Source: an uncultured Bacilli bacterium (lineage in GTDB: Bacteria; Bacillota_I; Bacilli_A; RF39; UBA660). Taken from it: a stretch of DNA of 44,167 nucleotides. Position 1 is the first letter of the stretch; each line of letters opens with the position of its first letter. Below the pieces are notes generated by a model. That model had not been told where the DNA came from and searched no databases. It worked only from the letters and a program-made list of their open reading frames with translations. Made by a program: the position numbers and the translations under genes. Positions 17,605-26,303 of the stretch are shown here, in pieces. The stretch covers positions 1 to 44,167 of the forward strand of contig CANQZD010000045.1 in assembly GCA_947628275.1 (NCBI GenBank), given 5' to 3'.

Positions 17605-17838
17605 ATGGATAAAACAATTAATAAAATCAAAGACCTATTAGATGATATCCGCCCTTTTCTTAATATGGAAGGTGGCGATTTAGAATTTTTAAAATATGAA
17701 GATAATTATGTTTATATTAAACTTTCTGGCGCATGTGCTAACTGTGACTATCAAGATGTAACTATTAAAGAAAATATTGAAAGTTATTTAAAAGAAGAAA
17801 TCCCCGAAATCATCGGAGTCATCAGTGTTAATTTGTAA
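17605..17838 (+). CDS. NifU C-terminal (Nfu-type) Fe-S scaffold protein
   Basis: IRPFLNMEGGDLEFL and GACANCDYQDVTIKENIESYLKEEIPEI. Confidence 0.92.
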   Translation: MDKTINKIKDLLDDIRPFLNMEGGDLEFLKYEDNYVYIKLSGACANCDYQDVTIKENIESYLKEEIPEIIGVISVNL

Positions 17839-18745
17839 GCCAATCAATTTTTTCAATTTGCCCATAAAAAGCTATTATTTCATAACTTTTCTTTAAAAAT
17901 TCCTCAATTTGGGGAATTTTTTCCATTATCGTAATTAAACAATCTTCACTAACATCATAATTCATCACATTTTCATATAAATCAAAATAATAACTTGGAT
18001 AAATTAATCTTGCATATAACAAACTTAAAGAATATAAATCTAACTTTCGAATCTTTAAATATGTTTGTAAATCTATCAAAGCATCATCAACCGAAACCAA
18101 AGCTTCATTTTTTAAATATTCAGCAATATCTCTAACTTCCCAATCAAAAATTAAATTTAACGGATTATCATAATTCAAATGTTTATTAGGATAATAAACC
18201 CGTTTGTGGCATAAAACTAATTTATTATTAATCGGTTTTAAAGTAGCATTAACTTTATTAACATAACTTATAGCATTTTCTCCAAGACCTGCAAAATAGC
18301 CAAAAGTATTAATAACAACTTTTTTATCTTTTCCTAATTCACCAATTTGATATTCAAAATAATCAATTTTAATACTCCAGAGCCTACCCCAATCTGGTCT
18401 TTCCAAAGATTTATTTTGCAAATTAATAGGTAACATATCCCATATTTTTAACATATCTAATATTGAATATTCCTCAAAAGGATTAGTTAAAGAAAGTAAC
18501 ATATAAGGTTCATTATTATCTAAAATCGTTAATGATTGAAAAACAGTTGGAATAATTTGATGAACAGGATAATTTTTATTAACCAACTCTTGATAAAGCT
18601 TCATTAAATCATTTAATTCAACTAAATTTCTCTTAACCTTAGTTAAATAAAAAAACTGATTATCAATTTTAAAAGAATAATAATTTATTCCTTCCTTAAG
18701 TTCTTCAACATTAATTTTATATTCATATTCAATTTTCTCTTTCAT
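17828..18745 (-). CDS. YutH/CotS-type spore-coat-associated kinase-fold protein (probable)
   Basis: WGRLWSIKIDYFEYQIGELGK, YFAGLGENAISYVN, LVLCHKRV, LIFDWEVRDIAEYLKNEA; close to yutD and yunB. Confidence 0.6.
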   Translation of the reverse strand: MKEKIEYEYKINVEELKEGINYYSFKIDNQFFYLTKVKRNLVELNDLMKLYQELVNKNYPVHQIIPTVFQSLTILDNNEPYMLLSLTNPFEEYSILDMLKIWDMLPINLQNKSLERPDWGRLWSIKIDYFEYQIGELGKDKKVVINTFGYFAGLGENAISYVNKVNATLKPINNKLVLCHKRVYYPNKHLNYDNPLNLIFDWEVRDIAEYLKNEALVSVDDALIDLQTYLKIRKLDLYSLSLLYARLIYPSYYFDLYENVMNYDVSEDCLITIMEKIPQIEEFLKKSYEIIAFYGQIEKIDWLTN

Positions 18746-18761
18746 ATTAAATTATATGAAA
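18740..18761. repeat. 22-bp inverted repeat over start codon of YutH-like gene (copy A)
   Basis: TTTCATAT-TAAATT-ATATGAAA; start codon at 18743-18745. Confidence 0.85.
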
Positions 18762-18783
18762 AAAATCTAAGAAAAATCTTAGA

Positions 18784-19728
18784 TTAAGCAACTTTCTGTA
18801 ACTCTAAACTGGGAGTTGACGATGTCACACCAACTGAATTTTGATAAGCCATTGTTGCAATTTGTTCAGCAGCTTGAGCATTTTTTAAATGATCATTAGC
18901 TTGTTCTTTTAAACTATTAGCTTCTTTAATGGTATCAACTATTTTTTTTTTATAAGTATCAATAATTTTTTCAACTTTTTCTTGATATTCTTTAGTAGCT
19001 GCCGCAATTTCTTGTTGCATCTTATCAAAATCATTTTCTTTTTCTACCGGAATAATTTCTGGACCACTAGTTACTTCATTAACTACAGGACTTTCAATTA
19101 CTGGTGGTGGATTAATAACGCTTTCAATTGCTGGAGCATTACTAGCAAACGGAGTAATTACCTCTTCTTGAGGTTCATTATTAGTAATACTTTCTGGGAA
19201 AGAAAATACTGGTGGAGCCTCCTCAGTTACTACCGGAGTATCAGTAACTACAGGATTAGTAACTTCTGGAGCAAGAGTATCTACAACTGGCATTGAAACT
19301 TCTGAAACAGGTTCAACCAAAGTTTCTTCCTTAGCTGGAATACTATCCTTAACCAAATTTTTAAAATTAGCAATTAAAGGGTCCGTTTGAGCAACCGTAA
19401 GTCCTAAACTACGACCTGGTCCAATATCTGCTTTTACATTTTCAGCACTTATATAATTAATATTCTTAGCATTGTTTTTAATAATATCAACTACTACTGA
19501 TTTAACTTCTGACCAAGCATTTTCATCATTTATTGCCTGATAGACACCATCTTTTTCCCACATAAATTCTAAAACATTATTTCCATTATTCATCTCTTTT
19601 TTATCTAAAATTAAGATTGGAATATTTTTAATATTTGGACGATTATCATCAGCAATTGTAAAATGCGCTACTACTTTTCTTTCTTCAACTTCCCCACTTG
19701 GTCTATTTAATACAACTTTTTCTTTCAT
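18784..19728 (-). CDS. Orphan protein: N-terminal domain, Val/Pro-rich linker, C-terminal coiled coil
   Basis: Intact ORF with GAGAGAGGG upstream; VTNPVVTDTPVVTEEAPPVFSFP... linker then KMQQEIAAATKEYQEKVEKIIDTYKKKIVDTIKEAN. Confidence 0.8.
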   Translation of the reverse strand: MKEKVVLNRPSGEVEERKVVAHFTIADDNRPNIKNIPILILDKKEMNNGNNVLEFMWEKDGVYQAINDENAWSEVKSVVVDIIKNNAKNINYISAENVKADIGPGRSLGLTVAQTDPLIANFKNLVKDSIPAKEETLVEPVSEVSMPVVDTLAPEVTNPVVTDTPVVTEEAPPVFSFPESITNNEPQEEVITPFASNAPAIESVINPPPVIESPVVNEVTSGPEIIPVEKENDFDKMQQEIAAATKEYQEKVEKIIDTYKKKIVDTIKEANSLKEQANDHLKNAQAAEQIATMAYQNSVGVTSSTPSLELQKVA

Positions 19729-19776
19729 ACTTGGAACCCTCTCTCCATTCTAAACATCATTATAGCAAAAAAAGAT

Positions 19777-20064
19777 TTACTCTGCAATATCTTCTTTAGC
19801 TAAAATAAAATATTTGCAACCATATGCACAATAATTATTTAAATAATCATCAACTTTATCAATATCATTTATTTCTTTAAAATTAGGATTACGTCGACTA
19901 TTAAAACCTTTTAATCTTAATTTACCATACGACCAATCACCTAAAATATAATCAAAATCTAAAAAATAATCAGTAATTATCTTTTCAACTTCTTCTAAAA
20001 TAAAACCATCATTAAAATTTCTAAATAAAGTATATACTTGATTCAATAACTCTATCTTTTCCAT
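19777..20064 (-). CDS. yutD: YutD family protein
   Basis: FDYILGDWSYGKLRLKGFNSRRN...LNNYCAYGCKYFILAKE. Confidence 0.85.
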   Translation of the reverse strand: MEKIELLNQVYTLFRNFNDGFILEEVEKIITDYFLDFDYILGDWSYGKLRLKGFNSRRNPNFKEINDIDKVDDYLNNYCAYGCKYFILAKEDIAE

Positions 20065-20074
20065 TATCCACCTC

Positions 20075-20905
20075 TTATGAAATTCTTATTGCTACAATAA
20101 ATAAAGTCAAAACAATCGTTACTACAACACTTACTAATAATAATAAATCTACGTAACCATTACCACTACTAAGACGATTACCATACTTTTTATAATAATT
20201 AACTGCATCTATTAATAAATCACGTTTATTTTTATCATTTTCATCAATCTTAAAGAAAGCATAAACTTTATGATTAGCTTCCTCTAATTCTTCAGAATTC
20301 ATTTTAGAAATCTCTTCAACTGTATAACCTAAAAGTAAATAAGCATCAATAAACAATGTTGTTTTTTTTATTGGTGACAAATCAAAAGTATGTTCACTTA
20401 TATAATTTTGTCTAGCATAATAATAATCTAAGCATGCCTTATCTTGTAAATAATAATTTGTATAATCACTTAAATATTCATTAGTACTTAAACATAATAA
20501 CTTTTTAAAATTGTTTTCTTCATCATCTTTTAAACCTAACTTTTTTTTCTTTAAAAAGAACATATCAATTAAATATTGTTCAATTTTTACTAAAAAAATA
20601 TTAGGTCTTTGTTTAGATGTATACCAAAAAGAATTAAAACATTTTTTAAAATCTTCTAATTTTTCTTTACTAAAACCATATTTCATAATATTATCATCAA
20701 AACCATTTTGACCGCTTATATTTTTATTTAAATATGGATTAATAATCTCTAATTCGCCATATATTTCAACTAACGTTCGAATAACAATCACAGGAAAAGA
20801 TAATGAACTAGAAAGATTTTGTTCTTTAGTTGCTAAAAAATTTTCAATAGCCATGGTAAATTCTTTACTTATAAACTCTTCATTTCCCATATTCTTATTC
20901 ACCAT
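20075..20905 (-). CDS. Orphan protein with C-terminal TM anchor
   Basis: Intact ORF; C-terminal VDLLLLVSVVVTIVLTLFIVAI. True start may be Met at 20890 (GGTGA upstream). Confidence 0.75.
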   Translation of the reverse strand: MVNKNMGNEEFISKEFTMAIENFLATKEQNLSSSLSFPVIVIRTLVEIYGELEIINPYLNKNISGQNGFDDNIMKYGFSKEKLEDFKKCFNSFWYTSKQRPNIFLVKIEQYLIDMFFLKKKKLGLKDDEENNFKKLLCLSTNEYLSDYTNYYLQDKACLDYYYARQNYISEHTFDLSPIKKTTLFIDAYLLLGYTVEEISKMNSEELEEANHKVYAFFKIDENDKNKRDLLIDAVNYYKKYGNRLSSGNGYVDLLLLVSVVVTIVLTLFIVAIRIS

Positions 20906-20910
20906 TATAA

Positions 20911-21627
20911 TTATACCATATAAAAATCATTTTTGATACTACTACTTTTAGTAATTAATTCATTTCCATACCAATTAGGCACAGTCCCATTAATTACTTT
21001 GGCCCCCAACATAATCGTAAAATTTAAATCATGATCTTGATAATCAACCGGAGTAATTAATTCATAATTTATTGATATTTCTAAAAACACTTCAACCAAA
21101 GCATTATTAATTCCATAATTAGTCATCTTTGTTTTAACATTAGTAAAAACCGAATTAACAAAATGAAACAATACCGGAATTCGCGGGCCAAGATTATTAA
21201 AAAAAACATAATCACTAACTATTCCCATTGGTAACATTAATAAAACCGTATTTTCTTCAGAAAAATTATTTTTACCTAAATATTTAAAATAATTATTTTG
21301 TTTAGCTTTATTTACATTACTTAACAACTCTTTAGTAACCGTATCCGCTAAATGATATATCTCTGTCATTTTATAATCAACCGTTAAAATTTCTTGCTTA
21401 TCATTTAAATTAACCACAAATAAATCATCAATTTCAACATTTAATAAAGACTGATATTCACTAGCAATAGCATTAATCGTTTTAGTAAACTCTAAATTAG
21501 CAACATGACTTAATTTAGGACTTACCTTTTTATTAAAACCATTTAAAAAAAAGCCAGTTAATATCCCAATTCCTAACATATATCCAAATATTGATAATTT
21601 TACTAAAGTTTTATGTTTTATTTTCAT
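20911..21627 (-). CDS. yunB: Sporulation protein YunB
   Basis: N-terminal TM; LMLPMGIVSDYVFFNNLGPRIPVLFHFVNSVFTNVKTKMTNYGINNALVEVFLEISINYELITP; INGTVPNWY. Confidence 0.85.
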   Translation of the reverse strand: MKIKHKTLVKLSIFGYMLGIGILTGFFLNGFNKKVSPKLSHVANLEFTKTINAIASEYQSLLNVEIDDLFVVNLNDKQEILTVDYKMTEIYHLADTVTKELLSNVNKAKQNNYFKYLGKNNFSEENTVLLMLPMGIVSDYVFFNNLGPRIPVLFHFVNSVFTNVKTKMTNYGINNALVEVFLEISINYELITPVDYQDHDLNFTIMLGAKVINGTVPNWYGNELITKSSSIKNDFYMV

Positions 21628-21643
21628 ATTAAATCATATGAAA
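21622..21643. repeat. 22-bp inverted repeat over start codon of yunB (copy B)
   Basis: TTTCATAT-TAAATC-ATATGAAA; differs from copy A at one spacer base; start codon at 21625-21627. Confidence 0.85.
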
Positions 21644-21648
21644 AAAAA

Positions 21649-21660
21649 GGTTTTAAAACC
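21649..21660 (-). terminator. Terminator of preceding gene centred on its stop codon
   Basis: GGTTTTAAAACC palindrome then T8 on minus strand; TAA at 21653-21655. Confidence 0.65.
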
Positions 21661-22537
21661 AACCTAATTTCAAAAAATCATTTAAGAATAATACTATTCC
21701 GGTAATAATTGCTAAGAAAATTATTACAATCAAAACTTTAACAACTATTCCCCCAATTTTACTTGACGAATCAACATCTTCAAAAGTATCAAAATCACTT
21801 TTATCAAAAGTCATACTATTAGTATAAAAGCTTTTATCAATCTTTCCTGTTTTATCTTTATCTTCTTCATTATCTTCAATTATAACCGTTAATTCTGTTT
21901 TAGGAATTTCTAATTTTTTTTCATCTTTATTATCAATTTGCATTTGTTGAGTAAACTCTTGAGCACCAACTACAACAGTATCATCATCACCCTTTAAATC
22001 ACTTAATATTTCTAAAGGATCTGAACCATCTTGCTCAATTTGCTTTTTTTGATTTTCATTTAATTTAATGGTATTAATTAATTCTAATAGTTCATCTTTT
22101 GTTTTCTTACTACTAGCCTTATCTTTATCTTCATCTAAATCAAGATTTTTCAAAATATCATACTGTGTATCACGAACCTTTTTTAAACGTTCTTCTTGAT
22201 AGTCAACCTCTTTTGCTTCTCTAGCCTTTTCCAAAATAGCATTTATATCATATTCTCGAGTTTTTTCTAATTCATATTGGTCTAAAGATTCTTCTTCTTT
22301 AACCATTTCTACACTTCTTCTTTTAGGAATATCTTGATAATTCTTTTCTAAAATTTCTTTAATTTTATCAATATCCATTTGATTAGAATTATCGCCAATT
22401 ACTTTAGCATTTAAACCTATTGATAGATTTTCTAACTCACTATCTTTAATTTCTCTATATAATTGTTCATTCTTTCTTGTTCTTTTCGGTACAAAATCTA
22501 CGTTATCATCATTATATTTTTCAACTCTTGTTTTCAT
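21653..22537 (-). CDS. Orphan tail-anchored protein with long charged/coiled-coil N-terminal region
   Basis: Intact ORF; charged and low-complexity, C-terminal IGGIVVKVLIVIIFLAIITGIVLFL; AAAGGATAGG upstream. Confidence 0.8.
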   Translation of the reverse strand: MKTRVEKYNDDNVDFVPKRTRKNEQLYREIKDSELENLSIGLNAKVIGDNSNQMDIDKIKEILEKNYQDIPKRRSVEMVKEEESLDQYELEKTREYDINAILEKAREAKEVDYQEERLKKVRDTQYDILKNLDLDEDKDKASSKKTKDELLELINTIKLNENQKKQIEQDGSDPLEILSDLKGDDDTVVVGAQEFTQQMQIDNKDEKKLEIPKTELTVIIEDNEEDKDKTGKIDKSFYTNSMTFDKSDFDTFEDVDSSSKIGGIVVKVLIVIIFLAIITGIVLFLNDFLKLGWF

Positions 22538-22699
22538 GATAACCTATCCTTTCATCATAAATATATCATATTTTGTCAAATTTGAACATGGTTATTTATT
22601 GATTTTTTAGAAATTAAAATTTATAATTACTATTAGAAAAGAAAAAATTAATAAAAATAATCACATTTTTTCAATTCAATAAAGAAAGGAATCATAATT

Positions 22700-22924
22700 A
22701 TGAAAAAAATTAAAGTTCAAACTGAAAATTGCATTGGATGTGGAGCTTGTGTAGGAATTGATCCAGAACACTTTACTTTTAATGAAGAAGGATACTCTAT
22801 TCCTAAAAGTAATGAAAACTTAGATTCAGAAGCTTTAATGAACGCGATTGAATCATGTCCAGTAGGCATAATTTCTTTTGAAGAAACAACTGATAATAAC
22901 GAAGATGAAAACGAAAACCTTTAA
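22700..22924 (+). CDS. Ferredoxin
   Basis: CIGCGACVGIDPEHF...SCPVGIISF; AAAGGAA upstream. Confidence 0.92.
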   Translation: MKKIKVQTENCIGCGACVGIDPEHFTFNEEGYSIPKSNENLDSEALMNAIESCPVGIISFEETTDNNEDENENL

Positions 22925-22931
22925 TGGTTTT
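22914..22931. terminator. Ferredoxin terminator with stop codon in loop
   Basis: AAAACC (22914-22919) / GGTTTT (22926-22931); loop TTTAAT holds TAA. Confidence 0.65.
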
Positions 22932-22932
22932 T

Positions 22933-23646
22933 TTATTTTAATGAATATAATTTTTTAACTTCCTTAACCGTTAATTTTCGATACTCTCCAACCTTTAATC
23001 CTTTTAAATCTAAAAACGCATAAGAATCTCTTTTTAATTTAAGTACTTCATGATTAATTTGCGAAAATAATTTTTTGACAATATGATTTCTTCCCTCAAC
23101 AATCCCAATTGTAATAGTTGTAGTATTTGTATCAATATTTTGCTTTCTTATTTTTAAATAAGTAGTTTTAACTATTCGATTATCAACTTCTATTCCTTTT
23201 TTAATTTGCATAAACTCTAAAGGCGTGATAAGCCCTTTAACTTTAGCTGTATAAATTTTTTCTACTTCATTTTTAGGATGACTTAAAAGATTAGTTAATT
23301 CTCCATCATTAGTTAATAAAAGAAGACCTGTTGTATCATAATCTAACCGCCCAATAGGATAAATTCGAGCTTGAGTTGCAATCAAATCCACCACTGTTTG
23401 CCGATTTTTTTCATCTTTAACCGAAGAAATAGTTTTAGCCGGTTTATAAAGTAAATAATATTCTTTATCTTCTTTAGAGTTGATAACTTCATTATTAACT
23501 ACTATTTCATCTTCATAGCTTACTTTCGTTCCTAATTCAGTTACAACTTTATTATTAACTTTAACTTTACCATTTAAAATAAATTCTTCAGCTTTTCTTC
23601 TAGAACAATAACCAGAAGACGCAATAACTTTTTGTAATCTTTCCAT
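22933..23646 (-). CDS. rluB: RsuA/RluB-family pseudouridine synthase
   Basis: S4 domain MERLQKVIASSGYCSRRKAEEFI; YPIGRLDYDTTGLLLLTNDGELTN; EGRNHIVKKLF. Confidence 0.93.
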   Translation of the reverse strand: MERLQKVIASSGYCSRRKAEEFILNGKVKVNNKVVTELGTKVSYEDEIVVNNEVINSKEDKEYYLLYKPAKTISSVKDEKNRQTVVDLIATQARIYPIGRLDYDTTGLLLLTNDGELTNLLSHPKNEVEKIYTAKVKGLITPLEFMQIKKGIEVDNRIVKTTYLKIRKQNIDTNTTTITIGIVEGRNHIVKKLFSQINHEVLKLKRDSYAFLDLKGLKVGEYRKLTVKEVKKLYSLK

Positions 23647-23654
23647 AACTTCTC

Positions 23655-24314
23655 CTAATCTAATTTAAACATTAACTTAAATTCCTTGGGTATCTTACTT
23701 TGAATAATAACAGGTTTACCATTAATCATTAATTCTATAGAACTAGCATGAAGTCCCAAACGATTAATCGGATTTTTTTCACTATCATATTTTTTATCAC
23801 CAACAATTGGATGATTAATATTACTTAAACTTACCCGAATTTGATTTTTCTTACCAGTTAAAATCTTAACTTTTAATAATGAATAACTTTTATTTTTTTC
23901 TAATACTTCATACTTAGTAATTGCAAGTTCACCATCTAAACTTACATGAACTTTAAAATTTTTATCTTCTTTTAAATAATTTTTTAAAGTATCTTGGCTT
24001 TTTAAAACTTTTCCTTCCACAATAGCCAAATATTCTCTATTAAGAGCATAATCTTGCCAATTATTTTGATATTCTAATTTAGTCTTTTCATTTTTAGCAA
24101 AGACAACTATTCCTGATGTATCTTTATCTAGACGATTTACAATAAAAATTTTATTTTTAGGATATTGTTTTTTAACATATTCACTTACTTCATGATATAA
24201 AGTATGTTCTTTTTCTTTAGCTGTTGCAATTGTTAATAACTTAGGTGGTTTATCAACAATCAATAAATTTTTATCTTCATATAAAATAGTTAATTTCTTT
24301 TTCTTAGTCATCAC
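23655..24314 (-). CDS. RluA-family pseudouridine synthase (no S4 domain)
   Basis: IFIVNRLDKDTSGIVVFAKNEKTK; GKKNQIRVSLSNINHPIVGDKKY. Confidence 0.9.
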   Translation of the reverse strand: MMTKKKKLTILYEDKNLLIVDKPPKLLTIATAKEKEHTLYHEVSEYVKKQYPKNKIFIVNRLDKDTSGIVVFAKNEKTKLEYQNNWQDYALNREYLAIVEGKVLKSQDTLKNYLKEDKNFKVHVSLDGELAITKYEVLEKNKSYSLLKVKILTGKKNQIRVSLSNINHPIVGDKKYDSEKNPINRLGLHASSIELMINGKPVIIQSKIPKEFKLMFKLD

Positions 24315-25557
24315 TAATCAACCTATCTATGGCTTTTAAAATACCAATTTTACCGGTATCATAAGTAAGTCCCCCTTGAAGATATGCAATATATGGTTCT
24401 CTTATGGGGCCATCACAAGAAAGTTCAATACTAGAACCTTGGACAAACGTTCCCGCTGCCATAATAACTTTGTCAGTATATCCAGGTGTACTAACAGGAA
24501 CTGGACTAACATAACTATCAATTGGTGAACCACTTTGAATACCTTTGCAAAAATCAATTAAAGCTTTTTCATTACCAAAACCAATAGTTAAAACAATATC
24601 AACCTTTTCTTCATTATATAAAGGACTTACCATATATCCTAATTCTTCTAACATTGCACTAGCTAAAACACTCGTTTTAAGCGCATTAGCAACAATCGTT
24701 GGAGCCATAAAAATACCTTGTAAAAACAATTTATTCGCCCCAAGACTTGGACCAACATCTGCGCCTTCACCTGGTAAAGTAAGTGATTCACCAACTAAAT
24801 CAATAAGTTCTTTACTGCCAACAACATAACCCCCATTATTAGCAAGACCTCCACCTAAATTTTTAATCAAAGAGCCAACAACAATATCAGCCCCAACTTC
24901 AATTGGTTCTTTCTCACTTACAAATTCACAATAACAATTATCAACCATAATAATTGTTTCAGGAGATATTTGTTTAATTAACTTACATACTTTTTCTAAT
25001 TTTACAATACTAAGACTTTTCCTTGTTGAATATCCCTTACTTCTTTGAATTTCAATAACTTTTACTTGATGTTTTTTTACATAATCTGCAATTTTATCAT
25101 AATCAAAATCATCATTTACCAAAGCAATTTCATCATAATTAATTCCAAATGACTTTAAAGAACTAGGATTAGATTTAATACCAATTACTTCATGTAAAGT
25201 ATCATACGGCGTTCCAGTAATACTTAAAAGTAAGTCATTAGGTCGTAAAAGAGCAAAGAAAGTTTTACAAAGCGTATGACTTCCTGACACAAATTGAGTT
25301 CGGACAAGTGCTTTTTCAGCCCGAAAAATATGCGCAAACACTTCTTCAACAACATCTCTTCCTAAATCATTGTAACCATAACCAGTCGTCATATTAAAGT
25401 GTGTTTCACTAACATGACAATCAAAAAAAGCATTCATCATCTTGGCATTATTATATTCACAAATATTATCAATCTGCTTAAATTCTTCACTAATTTTTGG
25501 CAAAACCTTTTCATATATTTCATAAGTTTTAGAACTAATTCCAATTAAATCTTTCAT
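24304..25557 (-). CDS. YnbB / aluminium-resistance family PLP-dependent enzyme
   Basis: TGYGYNDLGRDVVEEVFAHIF, ADIVVGSLIKNLGGGLANNGGYVVGS, YVSPVPVSTPGYTDKVIMAAGTFVQGSSIELSCDGPIREPY. Confidence 0.9.
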   Translation of the reverse strand: MKDLIGISSKTYEIYEKVLPKISEEFKQIDNICEYNNAKMMNAFFDCHVSETHFNMTTGYGYNDLGRDVVEEVFAHIFRAEKALVRTQFVSGSHTLCKTFFALLRPNDLLLSITGTPYDTLHEVIGIKSNPSSLKSFGINYDEIALVNDDFDYDKIADYVKKHQVKVIEIQRSKGYSTRKSLSIVKLEKVCKLIKQISPETIIMVDNCYCEFVSEKEPIEVGADIVVGSLIKNLGGGLANNGGYVVGSKELIDLVGESLTLPGEGADVGPSLGANKLFLQGIFMAPTIVANALKTSVLASAMLEELGYMVSPLYNEEKVDIVLTIGFGNEKALIDFCKGIQSGSPIDSYVSPVPVSTPGYTDKVIMAAGTFVQGSSIELSCDGPIREPYIAYLQGGLTYDTGKIGILKAIDRLISDD

Positions 25558-26225
25558 CTAATAACCTCCACATTTCCACTATCCATCAAATCAACTTGTT
25601 TTAAAACTAATTTAGCAACCTCACTAGTAGAAACAAAACTAAATTCGCATTTTACTTCATCTGGAATATCATTCATTGAAGTATCCATCCACCCTGGAGC
25701 AATTGTATGAATTTTCACCTTTTTAAAATACTTAGCATAATCTTTTGCTAACATGAGTAAACCATATTTTGCAACATCATATTCTAAAGTCACATAATCA
25801 TTTTTATCAATTATATTATCAGAACTAATATAAATAATTGTTCCATGACCAATCTTTTCCATTTCTAAACCAAACTTTTGAGTTAATAAAAAATTAGCTA
25901 TTAAATTAACCTCAATCACTCTTTTAAAAGATTCATAAGTTTTATCAGTAATCTCACAAACATTATCAATACCAGCATTACAAACTAATACATCTAATCC
26001 ATCTATTTTAAAATTATCGACAACTTCTTTTTTAGAAATATCCCCTTTTAATAAATTAACCTTACTATGATATTCATTAACAAGACTATCTTTCGTTTTA
26101 AATGCTTCATCATCATTACTAACATAATTTAAATAAAGTTCATAACCATTTTTAGCAAATATTTTAGCTATTTCTTTACCTAAGCCTCTTGTTCCCCCAG
26201 TAATTAAAACCTTCTTCATAACCAT
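25554..26225 (-). CDS. Short-chain dehydrogenase/reductase (FabG-like)
   Basis: ITGGTRGLGKEIA; VCNAGID; YISSDN...YDVAKYGLLML; APGWMDTSM. Confidence 0.88.
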   Translation of the reverse strand: MVMKKVLITGGTRGLGKEIAKIFAKNGYELYLNYVSNDDEAFKTKDSLVNEYHSKVNLLKGDISKKEVVDNFKIDGLDVLVCNAGIDNVCEITDKTYESFKRVIEVNLIANFLLTQKFGLEMEKIGHGTIIYISSDNIIDKNDYVTLEYDVAKYGLLMLAKDYAKYFKKVKIHTIAPGWMDTSMNDIPDEVKCEFSFVSTSEVAKLVLKQVDLMDSGNVEVIR

Positions 26226-26303
26226 AACTTCCTTTACCCGTATTGTATCATAAAAATTATTAAATTAACCAATATTTTAAGACTAATAAAAAAATAAGCA
26301 ATT

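Noticed and set aside
18982-19296. 104-aa plus-strand ORF rich in Trp/Tyr/Asn/Phe
   Set aside because: Complement of the Val/Pro/Glu-rich linker on the other strand; composition is an artefact.
22577-22586. 10-bp palindrome TCAAATTTGA upstream of ferredoxin
   Set aside because: Symmetry does not extend beyond 10 bp; expected by chance in AT-rich DNA.
24545-24829. 94-aa plus-strand ORF
   Set aside because: Antisense to the YnbB-family PLP enzyme gene with clear motifs.
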